This document shows positions 40,427 to 48,127 of a stretch of DNA of 64,000 nucleotides, piece after piece (the stretch's first letter is position 1; every line of letters starts with the position of its first letter). A model generated the notes under the pieces. That model saw nothing but the letters and a program-made list of their open reading frames with translations, was not told the origin of the DNA and ran no database searches. The DNA is from UBA168 sp011055275 (lineage in GTDB: Archaea > Thermoproteota > Thermoprotei_A > Marsarchaeales > UBA168). The position numbers and the translations under genes are program-made. Location: the NCBI GenBank assembly GCA_046635845.1, contig JAQQXN010000003.1; one strand, written 5' to 3'.

Positions 40427-42787
40427 TTAAACGCTTTCCCAGGGAACAGATCCCTGTGGCGTCTCGTCTTCTTTCTTTCTGTCAGGGCGCTCGTTCCTTC
40501 TTACCGCCCAAAATATCCCGAGCCCCACGGCAACTGCCCCGATTAGGTAAGGAACCCAGTAGAGGGAACTGGCGGCTTCCTGAGATATCACGGTAATGGT
40601 GACGGACCGCGATACGCATGACGGACAACTCTCCATAGCTGCCGTCAAGGTCGCGTTGCCAGGCGTTTCGGGGACCCAGCTCAGCTCCGCGACGCCGTTG
40701 CTCGCCGTAGTAGCGGATCCTATCCATGTACCGTTTGACATGAAAATAACCGTAGCACGAGCCACTGGCGTGCCGTTTGCATAGGTGAGCCGCGCGCTCA
40801 GCCGCACCGCGCCTTTGGTCCTGACCGCCGTTGCGGACGCGCTTAAGCTCAGCGATATGACCATTGGCTTATAATGCGAGGAAAGCTCTGAGGGTAAACC
40901 CATAAAAGCAGCAAAGCGAGGGCTTACCGACCTCTCAGATATCGCCACCGCCAAAGGAGACGGGAAGCCCTGCGGGCCTATGCCAAAAAGCGTGAACCAA
41001 TACAGGACCGTGTCCTGGCCAACGAAGAAGGGATTTATGCCAGGATAAAGCACCGTCTGGTAAGTCAGGTCCGGGAGGCCGCTCAGCCAGCTCACGTTGT
41101 ACGCGCGCTGATCGAACACCACGCCGTAGAAGCCCGCAGCTATGGGTATGTTTGGGATCTCGTAAGAAAGAAAAGCGGCCAGCTGAGAAAAGCTTGCGTT
41201 GTAAGCCGCGCTCATGGGTTCCTCAAGCATCACGCGCGAGTACCAATCGTTAAAATCGAAGTAAGATAGCGTGCCGTTTGGCCACTGGAAAGGATAGGAT
41301 TCATTGGGTGACCAGCCCTTACCGCTAACGTACTCGAGGTCATAAGGCCACCAGTTTCCCGCGATCCAAGCTGACGAGAAGCTCCTTGCCTGATAAAGTG
41401 GAAGATACCATATGGCTAGCTGGAATTGACCGGCGGGCAGGGCGACCGACTCGTAAGTTGAAAGGTCCTCCGATCTGGTCGTCGTCACTATGCCAAATTC
41501 CGTAAGCTGTGATGCTACGTTCTCTCCCATGGTATCCATGTCAGTCCACTGGGAGGGCAGCAGGAGCGTGAGTTTGAACTGTTGCCCCTGGGGAGTATAC
41601 CAAAGCCCTCCCATCCTCTTAAATCCCAGCGATAAGAGGATTTGAGACGCCCTGGCTGGGTCGTAACTGAAATTTTGAACGTAAGCGTCAAGCCACCGAG
41701 GATACGCTGAGTAAGGCGCGAAGCCGATCGGGATCGATTGAGGTTCGTAAACCCTTAGGCCGTCCGCGTTCCAGGAGCTAACCACCTCTGTCCTGTTGAT
41801 GGCAAGCGCCAGTACCAACCTCACCCCGGTTAAGTTAAGGGGATAAATGGCCGGGTTGACCAGGATACCCCACGAATTGTACGCGGGTTGCAGCTCTAGC
41901 GCGTATCCCGTGGTCTGAAGCACTTGGTACTCGGCCGGGGATAGGTCTGAAACCTCCCAGTTAATGCCTGTGGGACTGACGTCATCCATGGTTTCCCCCA
42001 CGCCCCCAGTCCACCATATCACGACCTCCCTGTAATATTGCCACGTGTGATAGGGAAATACGGTGCCCCATCCGTATAGCAACGACGAAGGCTCTAGGTG
42101 CCATATGACGTACGGAGGGAGCACGCTCACGTAATAGGGCCCAAGGAACCATGGAGGCTGAAGAAATGACTCAACCCTTGGGCGCAGCGCGATGAGTTTC
42201 GCTGAGGTCGCGTTCTGAACCTGATTTAGCAAAGTCCTCCAAACGGAATAAGGCGTGGAGATCTGAGTTGAAAGGATGAGGTCGGGCAACGTGGGAGACC
42301 ACGTCGAAAACGCGAACTCCACCGCTGTGGCATCGATGACCCTGATTCCACTTAAGTAAGGAGAGTACCACCCAAACACCTTCCAACCCAAGTAAAATTC
42401 CGTGTAAACGTCCCATGCCGTGAAGGGAAGCGTGGCGCTTCCGTTGTACCAGTACAGCCCCTTCCTCAGGTAGACCAACATGGTGTCGTTACGCGGAAAC
42501 TCCGCGACGCTCGTCGCCAAAGCGGGCAGAAGTGCGTTAGTGAAGGGATTGTAAAACATGAGGGGTAGGTCAGGGCTCTGTGGGGTCGTGGTGACGTAAT
42601 TGTTGGGAGAAAAAACGTTCCAAACCGGCATAGTACTTGTGTAAACCAGGGTCCCGCTGACGGCGGCCATGACCTTTGGCAGCTCCTGTGCTGAGCTTGC
42701 TGAGCTCGTGGCGCTGCCTTGAAAGAAAGCCAGCAAAAGAACCATCACTGGAATTATCGCGCTGAGTTTCGCCATAATCAAAGCCAT
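40427..42787 (-). CDS. second membrane-anchored family 5 solute-binding protein
   Basis: This is a paralogue of the protein at 21236-23938, with a signal peptide (about 1-32) and a peptide/oligosaccharide-type binding domain to about residue 640. Segments shared with the paralogue include MLVYLRKGLYWYNGSATLP, TAWDVYTEFYLGWKV, PPWFLGPYYVSVLPPYV and FPYHTWQYY. One Ig-like module follows (about 655-740, LTYANGTPVARATVIFMSNG), then a membrane helix (about 750-770) and charged tail RRNERPDRKK. It therefore differs from the first by having one Ig module instead of two. No permease or ATPase neighbours are seen. Genes before and after are close (28 and 20 bp), suggesting co-transcription. Confidence 0.88.
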   Translation of the reverse strand: MALIMAKLSAIIPVMVLLLAFFQGSATSSASSAQELPKVMAAVSGTLVYTSTMPVWNVFSPNNYVTTTPQSPDLPLMFYNPFTNALLPALATSVAEFPRNDTMLVYLRKGLYWYNGSATLPFTAWDVYTEFYLGWKVFGWYSPYLSGIRVIDATAVEFAFSTWSPTLPDLILSTQISTPYSVWRTLLNQVQNATSAKLIALRPRVESFLQPPWFLGPYYVSVLPPYVIWHLEPSSLLYGWGTVFPYHTWQYYREVVIWWTGGVGETMDDVSPTGINWEVSDLSPAEYQVLQTTGYALELQPAYNSWGILVNPAIYPLNLTGVRLVLALAINRTEVVSSWNADGLRVYEPQSIPIGFAPYSAYPRWLDAYVQNFSYDPARASQILLSLGFKRMGGLWYTPQGQQFKLTLLLPSQWTDMDTMGENVASQLTEFGIVTTTRSEDLSTYESVALPAGQFQLAIWYLPLYQARSFSSAWIAGNWWPYDLEYVSGKGWSPNESYPFQWPNGTLSYFDFNDWYSRVMLEEPMSAAYNASFSQLAAFLSYEIPNIPIAAGFYGVVFDQRAYNVSWLSGLPDLTYQTVLYPGINPFFVGQDTVLYWFTLFGIGPQGFPSPLAVAISERSVSPRFAAFMGLPSELSSHYKPMVISLSLSASATAVRTKGAVRLSARLTYANGTPVARATVIFMSNGTWIGSATTASNGVAELSWVPETPGNATLTAAMESCPSCVSRSVTITVISQEAASSLYWVPYLIGAVAVGLGIFWAVRRNERPDRKKEDETPQGSVPWESV

Positions 42788-42815
42788 GCGTGAGCTTATT
42801 TGCTCTTCTCTTTTC

Positions 42816-43235
42816 TCATGAAAAGGCCCGCGAAAGCCGCCGCCTGCTCAAGGCTCCGTAGGCAAAAACCGCTCCAATGGCCACGTAAGCACTCCAAAGA
42901 AAGGCAGCACATCCCATAAGCGCCAAGGAGACAGCCTCAATAAGCGTGATGCATGAAGAGCAGGCCAGCATAAACACCTCCTTTGACTCCGCAGGGCCAC
43001 TGAGAAATCCATACATGCCAAAACACATCAATACTATGCCGACGACCGCCTCTAGGACCACGGCAAGAACTGCCCCGAAAAAATAGAGTGAATTGGGAAA
43101 AGCAGCCGGCGCTCCTTCGGCAGGAAACCTCGCGAAGGAAAGTCCTTGAACAAATGAGGCTGACTCAAGAGCAATCCCAACTAAAAACAAGCAAGCCAAC
43201 GGAAGCCTGCGCGTAAGACCCAGCGTGCTCTTCAT
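42816..43235 (-). CDS. small four-TM membrane protein of unknown function
   Basis: This 139-residue protein has about four hydrophobic segments (12-32, 50-72, 87-105 and 110-130) and a basic C-terminus (RRRLSR). I recognise no family. It is the first gene of a tight group: 28 bp separates it from the solute-binding protein gene. An accessory role in transport is possible but inferred only from position. Confidence 0.65.
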   Translation of the reverse strand: MKSTLGLTRRLPLACLFLVGIALESASFVQGLSFARFPAEGAPAAFPNSLYFFGAVLAVVLEAVVGIVLMCFGMYGFLSGPAESKEVFMLACSSCITLIEAVSLALMGCAAFLWSAYVAIGAVFAYGALSRRRLSRAFS

Positions 43236-43282
43236 TTAAAAGAAAAAAAGGCCGCATATAAACGTTGCCTGAGTTCGAGCTC

Positions 43283-44428
43283 TCAGAGGCTCTTTATAAA
43301 TATATCCCTAACCATGTCCTCCGTTATGGGGACTAGATCGGGTCCTGGTAGCGCCCTGTTCCTGACGACGTACTCGACCATGGATGGAACATCGTCCTTG
43401 CCAAAGCCGTGATCAGATAGGCGCTGGTCAAAGCCAACCTTCTCCTGGAATTGCCTCACCGCGCTCTCTGCGCGTTCTGCGTCATCGGAAGTTGGCTTTA
43501 TGGTTGGATCGAAAAGCGAAAGCACCGCCGCCGACTTCACGGGACTAAGCTTATGAGTGTAGTACGCGGACCTTGGGCCAAGCATGGCCAGTCCAGCACC
43601 GTGAATGACCTTGGGGTTTATGCCGCTGACCACGTGCTCGAGCGTGTGGATCACGTGCGTTCCGGCCATGTCTATGGCTACCCCCGCCACCATGGAGGCG
43701 TAAAGCAGCCAGTACCTGGGCTCCAAGCCCTTGAGGTCAGCAAGGGACCTCGGAAGCCAATCCCTTATCTTCGATACCGCCTCGCGCGAGAGCATCTCTA
43801 CGTACGGTGATGAGCTAAGGCGCGTCGCAGCTTCGTAAGAATGATAGAACGCGTCAAGTGCCGTGTAAATGGTCTGATCCTTGGGCAAAGTGATAAGGTA
43901 CCTCGGATCGTCAACGCTGGCCGTTGGATAAAGGGATACCATCCCCCTCTTTTCCTTTCTTTCCGGATCGGATATCACCGAGTACCTATCGACCTCGGTC
44001 CCCGTCCCGTGCGTGAGGTTTACGGCAAAGACGGGAACGCCGGTCAAGACATGCGACCTTCCGTAGACCACGTCTGCTACGTTGTTCCCGTTGAGCCTAG
44101 CTATGGCGGCAACCTTCGCGGCATCTATAACGCTTCCTCCGCCTATGGCTATTATGGCCTGAGCGCCGTGCTCCCATGCAAGCCTCGCAAACTCAACCGT
44201 TTCTTCTATTGTGGGATTCGGCGTGAACTTATCGTAAACCTCGTAGGATATGGAGTGCGTCTCGAGGAGGCCTGTGATATCTTCCAGTGCACCTGATACC
44301 TTAGCCGCGCTCTTACTGGTAGCCAACGCAACGCTCGGAAAGCCCTTGAGGTGAGACTCGAGCTTTTTGACGGAAAGCTCTCCGAAGTACAGCCTTACCC
44401 CAGCGTAATCCATGTCGAAACTTATCAT
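43283..44428 (-). CDS. iron-containing alcohol dehydrogenase
   Basis: This NAD(P)-dependent, metal-containing dehydrogenase belongs to the Fe-ADH superfamily. Nucleotide binding is in AIIAIGGGSVIDAAK (about 91-105). Metal ligands lie in TALDAFYHSYEAA (Asp and His) and in the later HTLEHVVSG and KVIHGAGLA motifs (His residues). The length of about 381 residues is normal. I chose the second ATG (44428), since ATATAAGC at 44449-44456 is centred 24 nt before it but only 12 nt before the first ATG at 44440. It could reduce aldehydes such as lactaldehyde or glycolaldehyde from sugar breakdown. The gene follows the PurM-ThiN gene by about 30 bp. Confidence 0.9.
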   Translation of the reverse strand: MISFDMDYAGVRLYFGELSVKKLESHLKGFPSVALATSKSAAKVSGALEDITGLLETHSISYEVYDKFTPNPTIEETVEFARLAWEHGAQAIIAIGGGSVIDAAKVAAIARLNGNNVADVVYGRSHVLTGVPVFAVNLTHGTGTEVDRYSVISDPERKEKRGMVSLYPTASVDDPRYLITLPKDQTIYTALDAFYHSYEAATRLSSSPYVEMLSREAVSKIRDWLPRSLADLKGLEPRYWLLYASMVAGVAIDMAGTHVIHTLEHVVSGINPKVIHGAGLAMLGPRSAYYTHKLSPVKSAAVLSLFDPTIKPTSDDAERAESAVRQFQEKVGFDQRLSDHGFGKDDVPSMVEYVVRNRALPGPDLVPITEDMVRDIFIKSL

Positions 44429-44448
44429 GGTTAAGAGCATATCTGCTC

Positions 44449-44456
44449 ATATAAGC
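44449..44456 (-). promoter_or_regulatory. TATA box that decides the Fe-ADH start
   Basis: GCTTATAT on the coding strand, centred 24 nt before the ATG at 44428. Confidence 0.45.
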
Positions 44457-44458
44457 TT

Positions 44459-45769
44459 TCATTTTTTCTGGTGAAGAGCCATGCACAACGCGTCTAGGAC
44501 TTTAATTGCCTCATCGAAATCCCGAAACAGAAGAACCACGTTCCCCTCTATGCCAACGTTCGGTTCTTCCACGTACGCGTCTGCGAGCGCTCTGGTTTCC
44601 TCGATGAACCCAGCAAGTGGACAGAAGGGATCGTGGCCCTTTGTCTCGAGGGGATGTATTCCCGCGCGTTCCAGGGCAGCTATGATGTCGTCAGAAAGCC
44701 TTACGTTCAGGGCAAGGTTCTTGCTTAACCCCAAGCGCCTGACTTCATCAAGCACTTTAGCTACGTGCTTGGATGCGCCATAGGAGGGCCTCCCGGCGCG
44801 GATGCCCTTTTCGGCCCTCGTTATCCTGCCGTCAACCCCTGCGTATCCCTTTGGCGTCCAAAGGGCCACGTTCATCCCAACCTCAGGAATTAGCTGGGCG
44901 ATGCAAGGAAGCCTAGACAGGCGCTTGATGAAAAATGAGTACGCGTTAAGGTACCTGTCATAGCTTGACGCTGGAAAGCCGTACTCTTCATAGGTGCTTC
45001 CTATTTGGGGCATGCTGAGCCGCTCGCCTCCGACTCTCCCTAACTCCCAGAACTTCATTCCCTTTGACCTGCATTTGCTCGCGAACTCCGAGGCGTAGTC
45101 ATCGCGTACTACTGCCACAACGCAACCATACGAGGGATCGCTAAGGCTTCTTACTTTCCTCAGCTCTTCCATAGCAGGTCCTTCCGTGAAGCCAAGGTCG
45201 CCGGTGACGTCGTAGATCGCCCTTTGAATTCCCCCCTCCGAAACGTCATGAAGCGCCTTTACGTCCATGCGTACCAGTTCCTTCAAGATCGGCACGGGCG
45301 TCAACCTTCTCCAGTCAACTTCGACTTCTCCCTGCGCCGTTAACCAATCTAGCCACGCGGATTCTAAGAAGGGCTCACCAAGGAGGTAAAGCCTATCTCC
45401 CGGAGACGGGTCCTTTGCCTTTCTTATCCTCTTTCCCCAGGCCGTGACCGCGATAAGCGGCAACTCGATTCCCTCATAAGCCCCGGTATGCCCGCCGACT
45501 ACCCTGATTCCAAAACTCCTCGCTTCCGCCCGTACAGCTTCAACAAGTTCTAATGCCTCCTCAGCCCTCCCTCCGGGCGGGAGCAGCACCTCATCAACGG
45601 CGTAAACCGGCTCCGCAAACGAGGAAAGAAGGTTGCCGATGGCGTAAGAAAGAGAAAAGAAGGGAAGGGTATCCTTCGGCAAACCTATGGCAGGCGCGGT
45701 GGAAACCACGAGATCGCCGGCCTCGCCCGAATCCAGCGGCCAACCCTCAGGACTCGCCTTTCCAAGCAT
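44459..45769 (-). CDS. PurM/AIR-synthase-like domain fused to ThiN thiamine-phosphate synthase
   Basis: There are two domains. Residues about 15-270 are AIR-synthase (PurM/HypE/ThiL superfamily) like: LVVSTAPAIGLPKDTLPFFS, RVVGGHTGAYEG and LHDVSEGGI (174-181) are in the usual order. Residues about 285-430 match ThiN: IPEVGMNVALWTPKGYAGVDGRI, then SYGASKHVAKVL and LALNVRLSDD. ThiN joins the pyrimidine and thiazole halves into thiamine phosphate. In archaea it is usually fused to ThiD. Here the partner is an ATP-binding-fold domain of the PurM superfamily, which might act as a kinase such as ThiL. The gene is in a tight array with DUF362 and a PGM-type protein. Fusion and fold are seen; the exact reaction of the N-domain is inferred. 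Confidence 0.8.
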   Translation of the reverse strand: MLGKASPEGWPLDSGEAGDLVVSTAPAIGLPKDTLPFFSLSYAIGNLLSSFAEPVYAVDEVLLPPGGRAEEALELVEAVRAEARSFGIRVVGGHTGAYEGIELPLIAVTAWGKRIRKAKDPSPGDRLYLLGEPFLESAWLDWLTAQGEVEVDWRRLTPVPILKELVRMDVKALHDVSEGGIQRAIYDVTGDLGFTEGPAMEELRKVRSLSDPSYGCVVAVVRDDYASEFASKCRSKGMKFWELGRVGGERLSMPQIGSTYEEYGFPASSYDRYLNAYSFFIKRLSRLPCIAQLIPEVGMNVALWTPKGYAGVDGRITRAEKGIRAGRPSYGASKHVAKVLDEVRRLGLSKNLALNVRLSDDIIAALERAGIHPLETKGHDPFCPLAGFIEETRALADAYVEEPNVGIEGNVVLLFRDFDEAIKVLDALCMALHQKK

Positions 45770-45790
45770 GAATTTCTCAAACGGGAGCTG

Positions 45791-46687
45791 TTACGCCTTT
45801 TCGTTGTTGGCTTCGTTGTTGGCCAGCTCTGCCTTCCACGAAAGCTGATCGAGGTACGAGCGGTGCGGCGTGAACTTTGTGAACGTCCTTGAGAGGGGCT
45901 CACCCACCGGCACCACTTCGCCGGCGAGACCTTTCAAGAAGTAGAGATATCCGACGTCATCGGGATTAAAGCCCATTGCCAAGGTTACCAAGCGATCCAG
46001 CGCAGCGCAGTTACATGAGGCAAACACGTAACCCCATCTCTTAGCCCTGCCAGAAACCGGCCCATCTCCTTCCATGCCTTCGATGCCGTCGACAACTCCG
46101 CAACAAGGACCCATGGCCGAAAAAAGCTTAGCTATATTGCGATTTATGGCAAGGTAGCCCGTGTGCATGGAAGACTTGTACCCTTTCCTTATGGCTCCCA
46201 TCACAAGGTTCTTCACGGTGAGCGTGACCACCACGGTATCGTGGGTCTTAGGGCGGACCGGAGATAGCTTCAGCACCGACCTGTCGAACATCACCGAGGG
46301 AACCGGGACTTCAAAGCTTTCCCCGCGCTGATCGCTCAGCTTCACGCTTCTCGCTTCCATGGAATCAAGGTCCACGAACTCGATGCTGGGAAACTCGTTC
46401 TTGAGCTCATAGTAGCCGAAGTTCCTAAGCGCGTCCTCGAATCCACCCACCGCAGGTGACTCGGCCACAAGAACCTCTCTTGAATCAGAGAAATCGTACA
46501 GGAAGCGCAGCACACCGCGCACCGTCTCGACTGGAGTCGCGCTGAGCTTCACCCTCGTGGACACGAAGTTGGGCTTTATGAGAACTTTTCTGATTTTCCT
46601 TGGAAAGTCTTCGGCCAACAGCCTAAGCGCGGACCCAACCGCAAGCTCGTGATCTTCAGCCCTCACCACGGACACGCGAGAAGCCAT
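45791..46687 (-). CDS. DUF362 family protein
   Basis: DUF362 proteins are conserved in archaea and bacteria and have no firmly known reaction. Some relatives carry ferredoxin domains, but this one has none. Conserved features are KVLIKPNFVS (about 33-42), SRRV-like acidic turn (EVLVAESPAVGG), SPVRPKTHDTVVVTLTVKNL (143-162), and PCCGVVDGIEGMEGDGP (about 192-208), the family hallmark. The ATG at 46687 is preferred to an upstream in-frame start that overlaps the preceding gene. Gaps to its neighbours are 21-23 bp. Confidence 0.85.
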   Translation of the reverse strand: MASRVSVVRAEDHELAVGSALRLLAEDFPRKIRKVLIKPNFVSTRVKLSATPVETVRGVLRFLYDFSDSREVLVAESPAVGGFEDALRNFGYYELKNEFPSIEFVDLDSMEARSVKLSDQRGESFEVPVPSVMFDRSVLKLSPVRPKTHDTVVVTLTVKNLVMGAIRKGYKSSMHTGYLAINRNIAKLFSAMGPCCGVVDGIEGMEGDGPVSGRAKRWGYVFASCNCAALDRLVTLAMGFNPDDVGYLYFLKGLAGEVVPVGEPLSRTFTKFTPHRSYLDQLSWKAELANNEANNEKA

Positions 46688-46710
46688 AACGCTATCTCTC
46701 CCAGGGTATT

Positions 46711-47301
46711 TTAAGGTGTGGGAACGCAGTTCAGGCTTATGAGTTGAGGGTCTGATGCCGGACATATTTCCACCGCCGTTATGGAACCGTTAAATATCCT
46801 TATCTTCCTTACTGATGGCCCCGTTATGCCGAGGGCCAGAGACACAACAGACCTTATGGGTTCCAGATGGCTCACCACAACTATGGGGCCTGGCCCCCAA
46901 TTCTCGCCCAGCGCCGATATCATCCTCTGCCTTATTGACATGAACTTTTCAATGCCGTACTTGCTGGCCTCGTCGAAGTAATCCGTGTACCAATTGGGAT
47001 CGGCTTTCGCAAATTCCTCGTAGTTCTTTCCTGCCAGCAAACCAAGCCTCGCTTCTCTGAGCCTCTCCTCCACCCTTACGGGAGCTCCCGTGGCGGCGGA
47101 TATAAGCTCCGCCGTCTCGCGAGCACGAGTAACTGGGCTCGTTATTATGAGGGTCGGCTTCACCTTCCTTAACCACATCCCGGCAGCCGTTGCCTGCGCC
47201 CGACCGACCTCGGTCAAGCGGTACGCGGAGTGCTCGTCGTCCGGAAACAGGCTCTGCACGTTGTTCTGCGCCTCACCGTGCCTTACCAAGTAAGCTATCA
47301 T
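46711..47301 (-). CDS. histidine phosphatase / phosphoglycerate mutase-like protein
   Basis: This is a histidine phosphatase superfamily member. The N-terminal LVRHGEAQ has the catalytic His8. ITSPVTRARETAE supplies the Arg, and VVSHLEPIR (about 153) holds the second catalytic His. 196 residues is a normal length for phosphatases in archaea, for example those annotated as cofactor-independent or phosphoserine phosphatases. It heads the array PGM - DUF362 - PurM/ThiN - Fe-ADH. The start ATG at 47301 overlaps the potential start of the divergent gene, so the two have opposing promoters in one short region. Confidence 0.88.
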   Translation of the reverse strand: MIAYLVRHGEAQNNVQSLFPDDEHSAYRLTEVGRAQATAAGMWLRKVKPTLIITSPVTRARETAELISAATGAPVRVEERLREARLGLLAGKNYEEFAKADPNWYTDYFDEASKYGIEKFMSIRQRMISALGENWGPGPIVVVSHLEPIRSVVSLALGITGPSVRKIRIFNGSITAVEICPASDPQLISLNCVPTP

Positions 47302-47371
47302 GACTTTAACCGCTCTACCATTTTATGCTTGGTGCTTACGAAGGCGTATTAACCCCTGCAACTATCCTTTC

Positions 47372-48127
47372 GTGGCAACCGAGGACCCAAAGTTCAGGCG
47401 GTTTCTGAGGCTGACTGGGCTGTCAGCCGAAAAGGCTCAGCCGGTTTACAGGGCCTACGTGCAGGCCGGAGGCGACGACGTCGATGCCCTTGCGGAGCTT
47501 ATTGATAGGGTAAAGTCTTGCGATCCAGCCCTGGGCATATACCTAGCTAAGTGGGGCCCTTCAGTACTCGAGGACGAAGCCACGCTCAATGCGGTGTTTG
47601 CGGCCTACGCCTACGCAAAACAGAGGGGGATAAACACCATCGAGAAGCTTCCCACCCAGCGGAAGTGGAGCCTTTCACAACTCATGCCAGAGGCCTCACA
47701 ATGGATAGCAAAGAGCGTTTCAAGCGCGCCGAGGGCAACGCTGAGCAGCACCATTTACCTTAGCCCCATGAAGCCCATATCCCTCGTGGACGCCCTTCAG
47801 AACCTTTCGCCCAAGGCCATCGACGCGCTCAGGGCTCTTGAAGAGCTTGGCCCCATTTACGAGCCGGACGTAGCCAGGGCGTTAATAAGGCTTAAGTTGG
47901 GTTTTGACTACGCGTGGAAGGAAACCCTATCTTCTCTTGACGACGTTAACCCGGAGGGAAACTTCTCTGAGGAACTGAGAGAGCTTTACCTAAACCCATC
48001 GAGGAAATACCTCGGGAAAGACTTCTACGACTGGATCGTGGAGCTTTGCTACTCTGGACGGATAACGTACAACTCCGAGAGAAACCTCCTTTACGTGCTA
48101 ACCGCCTTTCGCGACAGGTTCCTTTGA
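47372..48127 (+). CDS. conserved-looking protein of unknown function
   Basis: An all-helical protein without membrane segments or recognised motif. I chose the GTG at 47372, since it opens a plausible start (ATEDPKFRRFLRLTG) and TTTTATG at 47319-47325 lies upstream. An ATG at 47300 overlaps the start of the divergent phosphatase gene. The 3' end overlaps that of the convergent cytochrome b gene by 30 bp. Codon use and charge pattern are like its neighbours, so the gene is probably real. Confidence 0.6.
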   Translation: MATEDPKFRRFLRLTGLSAEKAQPVYRAYVQAGGDDVDALAELIDRVKSCDPALGIYLAKWGPSVLEDEATLNAVFAAYAYAKQRGINTIEKLPTQRKWSLSQLMPEASQWIAKSVSSAPRATLSSTIYLSPMKPISLVDALQNLSPKAIDALRALEELGPIYEPDVARALIRLKLGFDYAWKETLSSLDDVNPEGNFSEELRELYLNPSRKYLGKDFYDWIVELCYSGRITYNSERNLLYVLTAFRDRFL

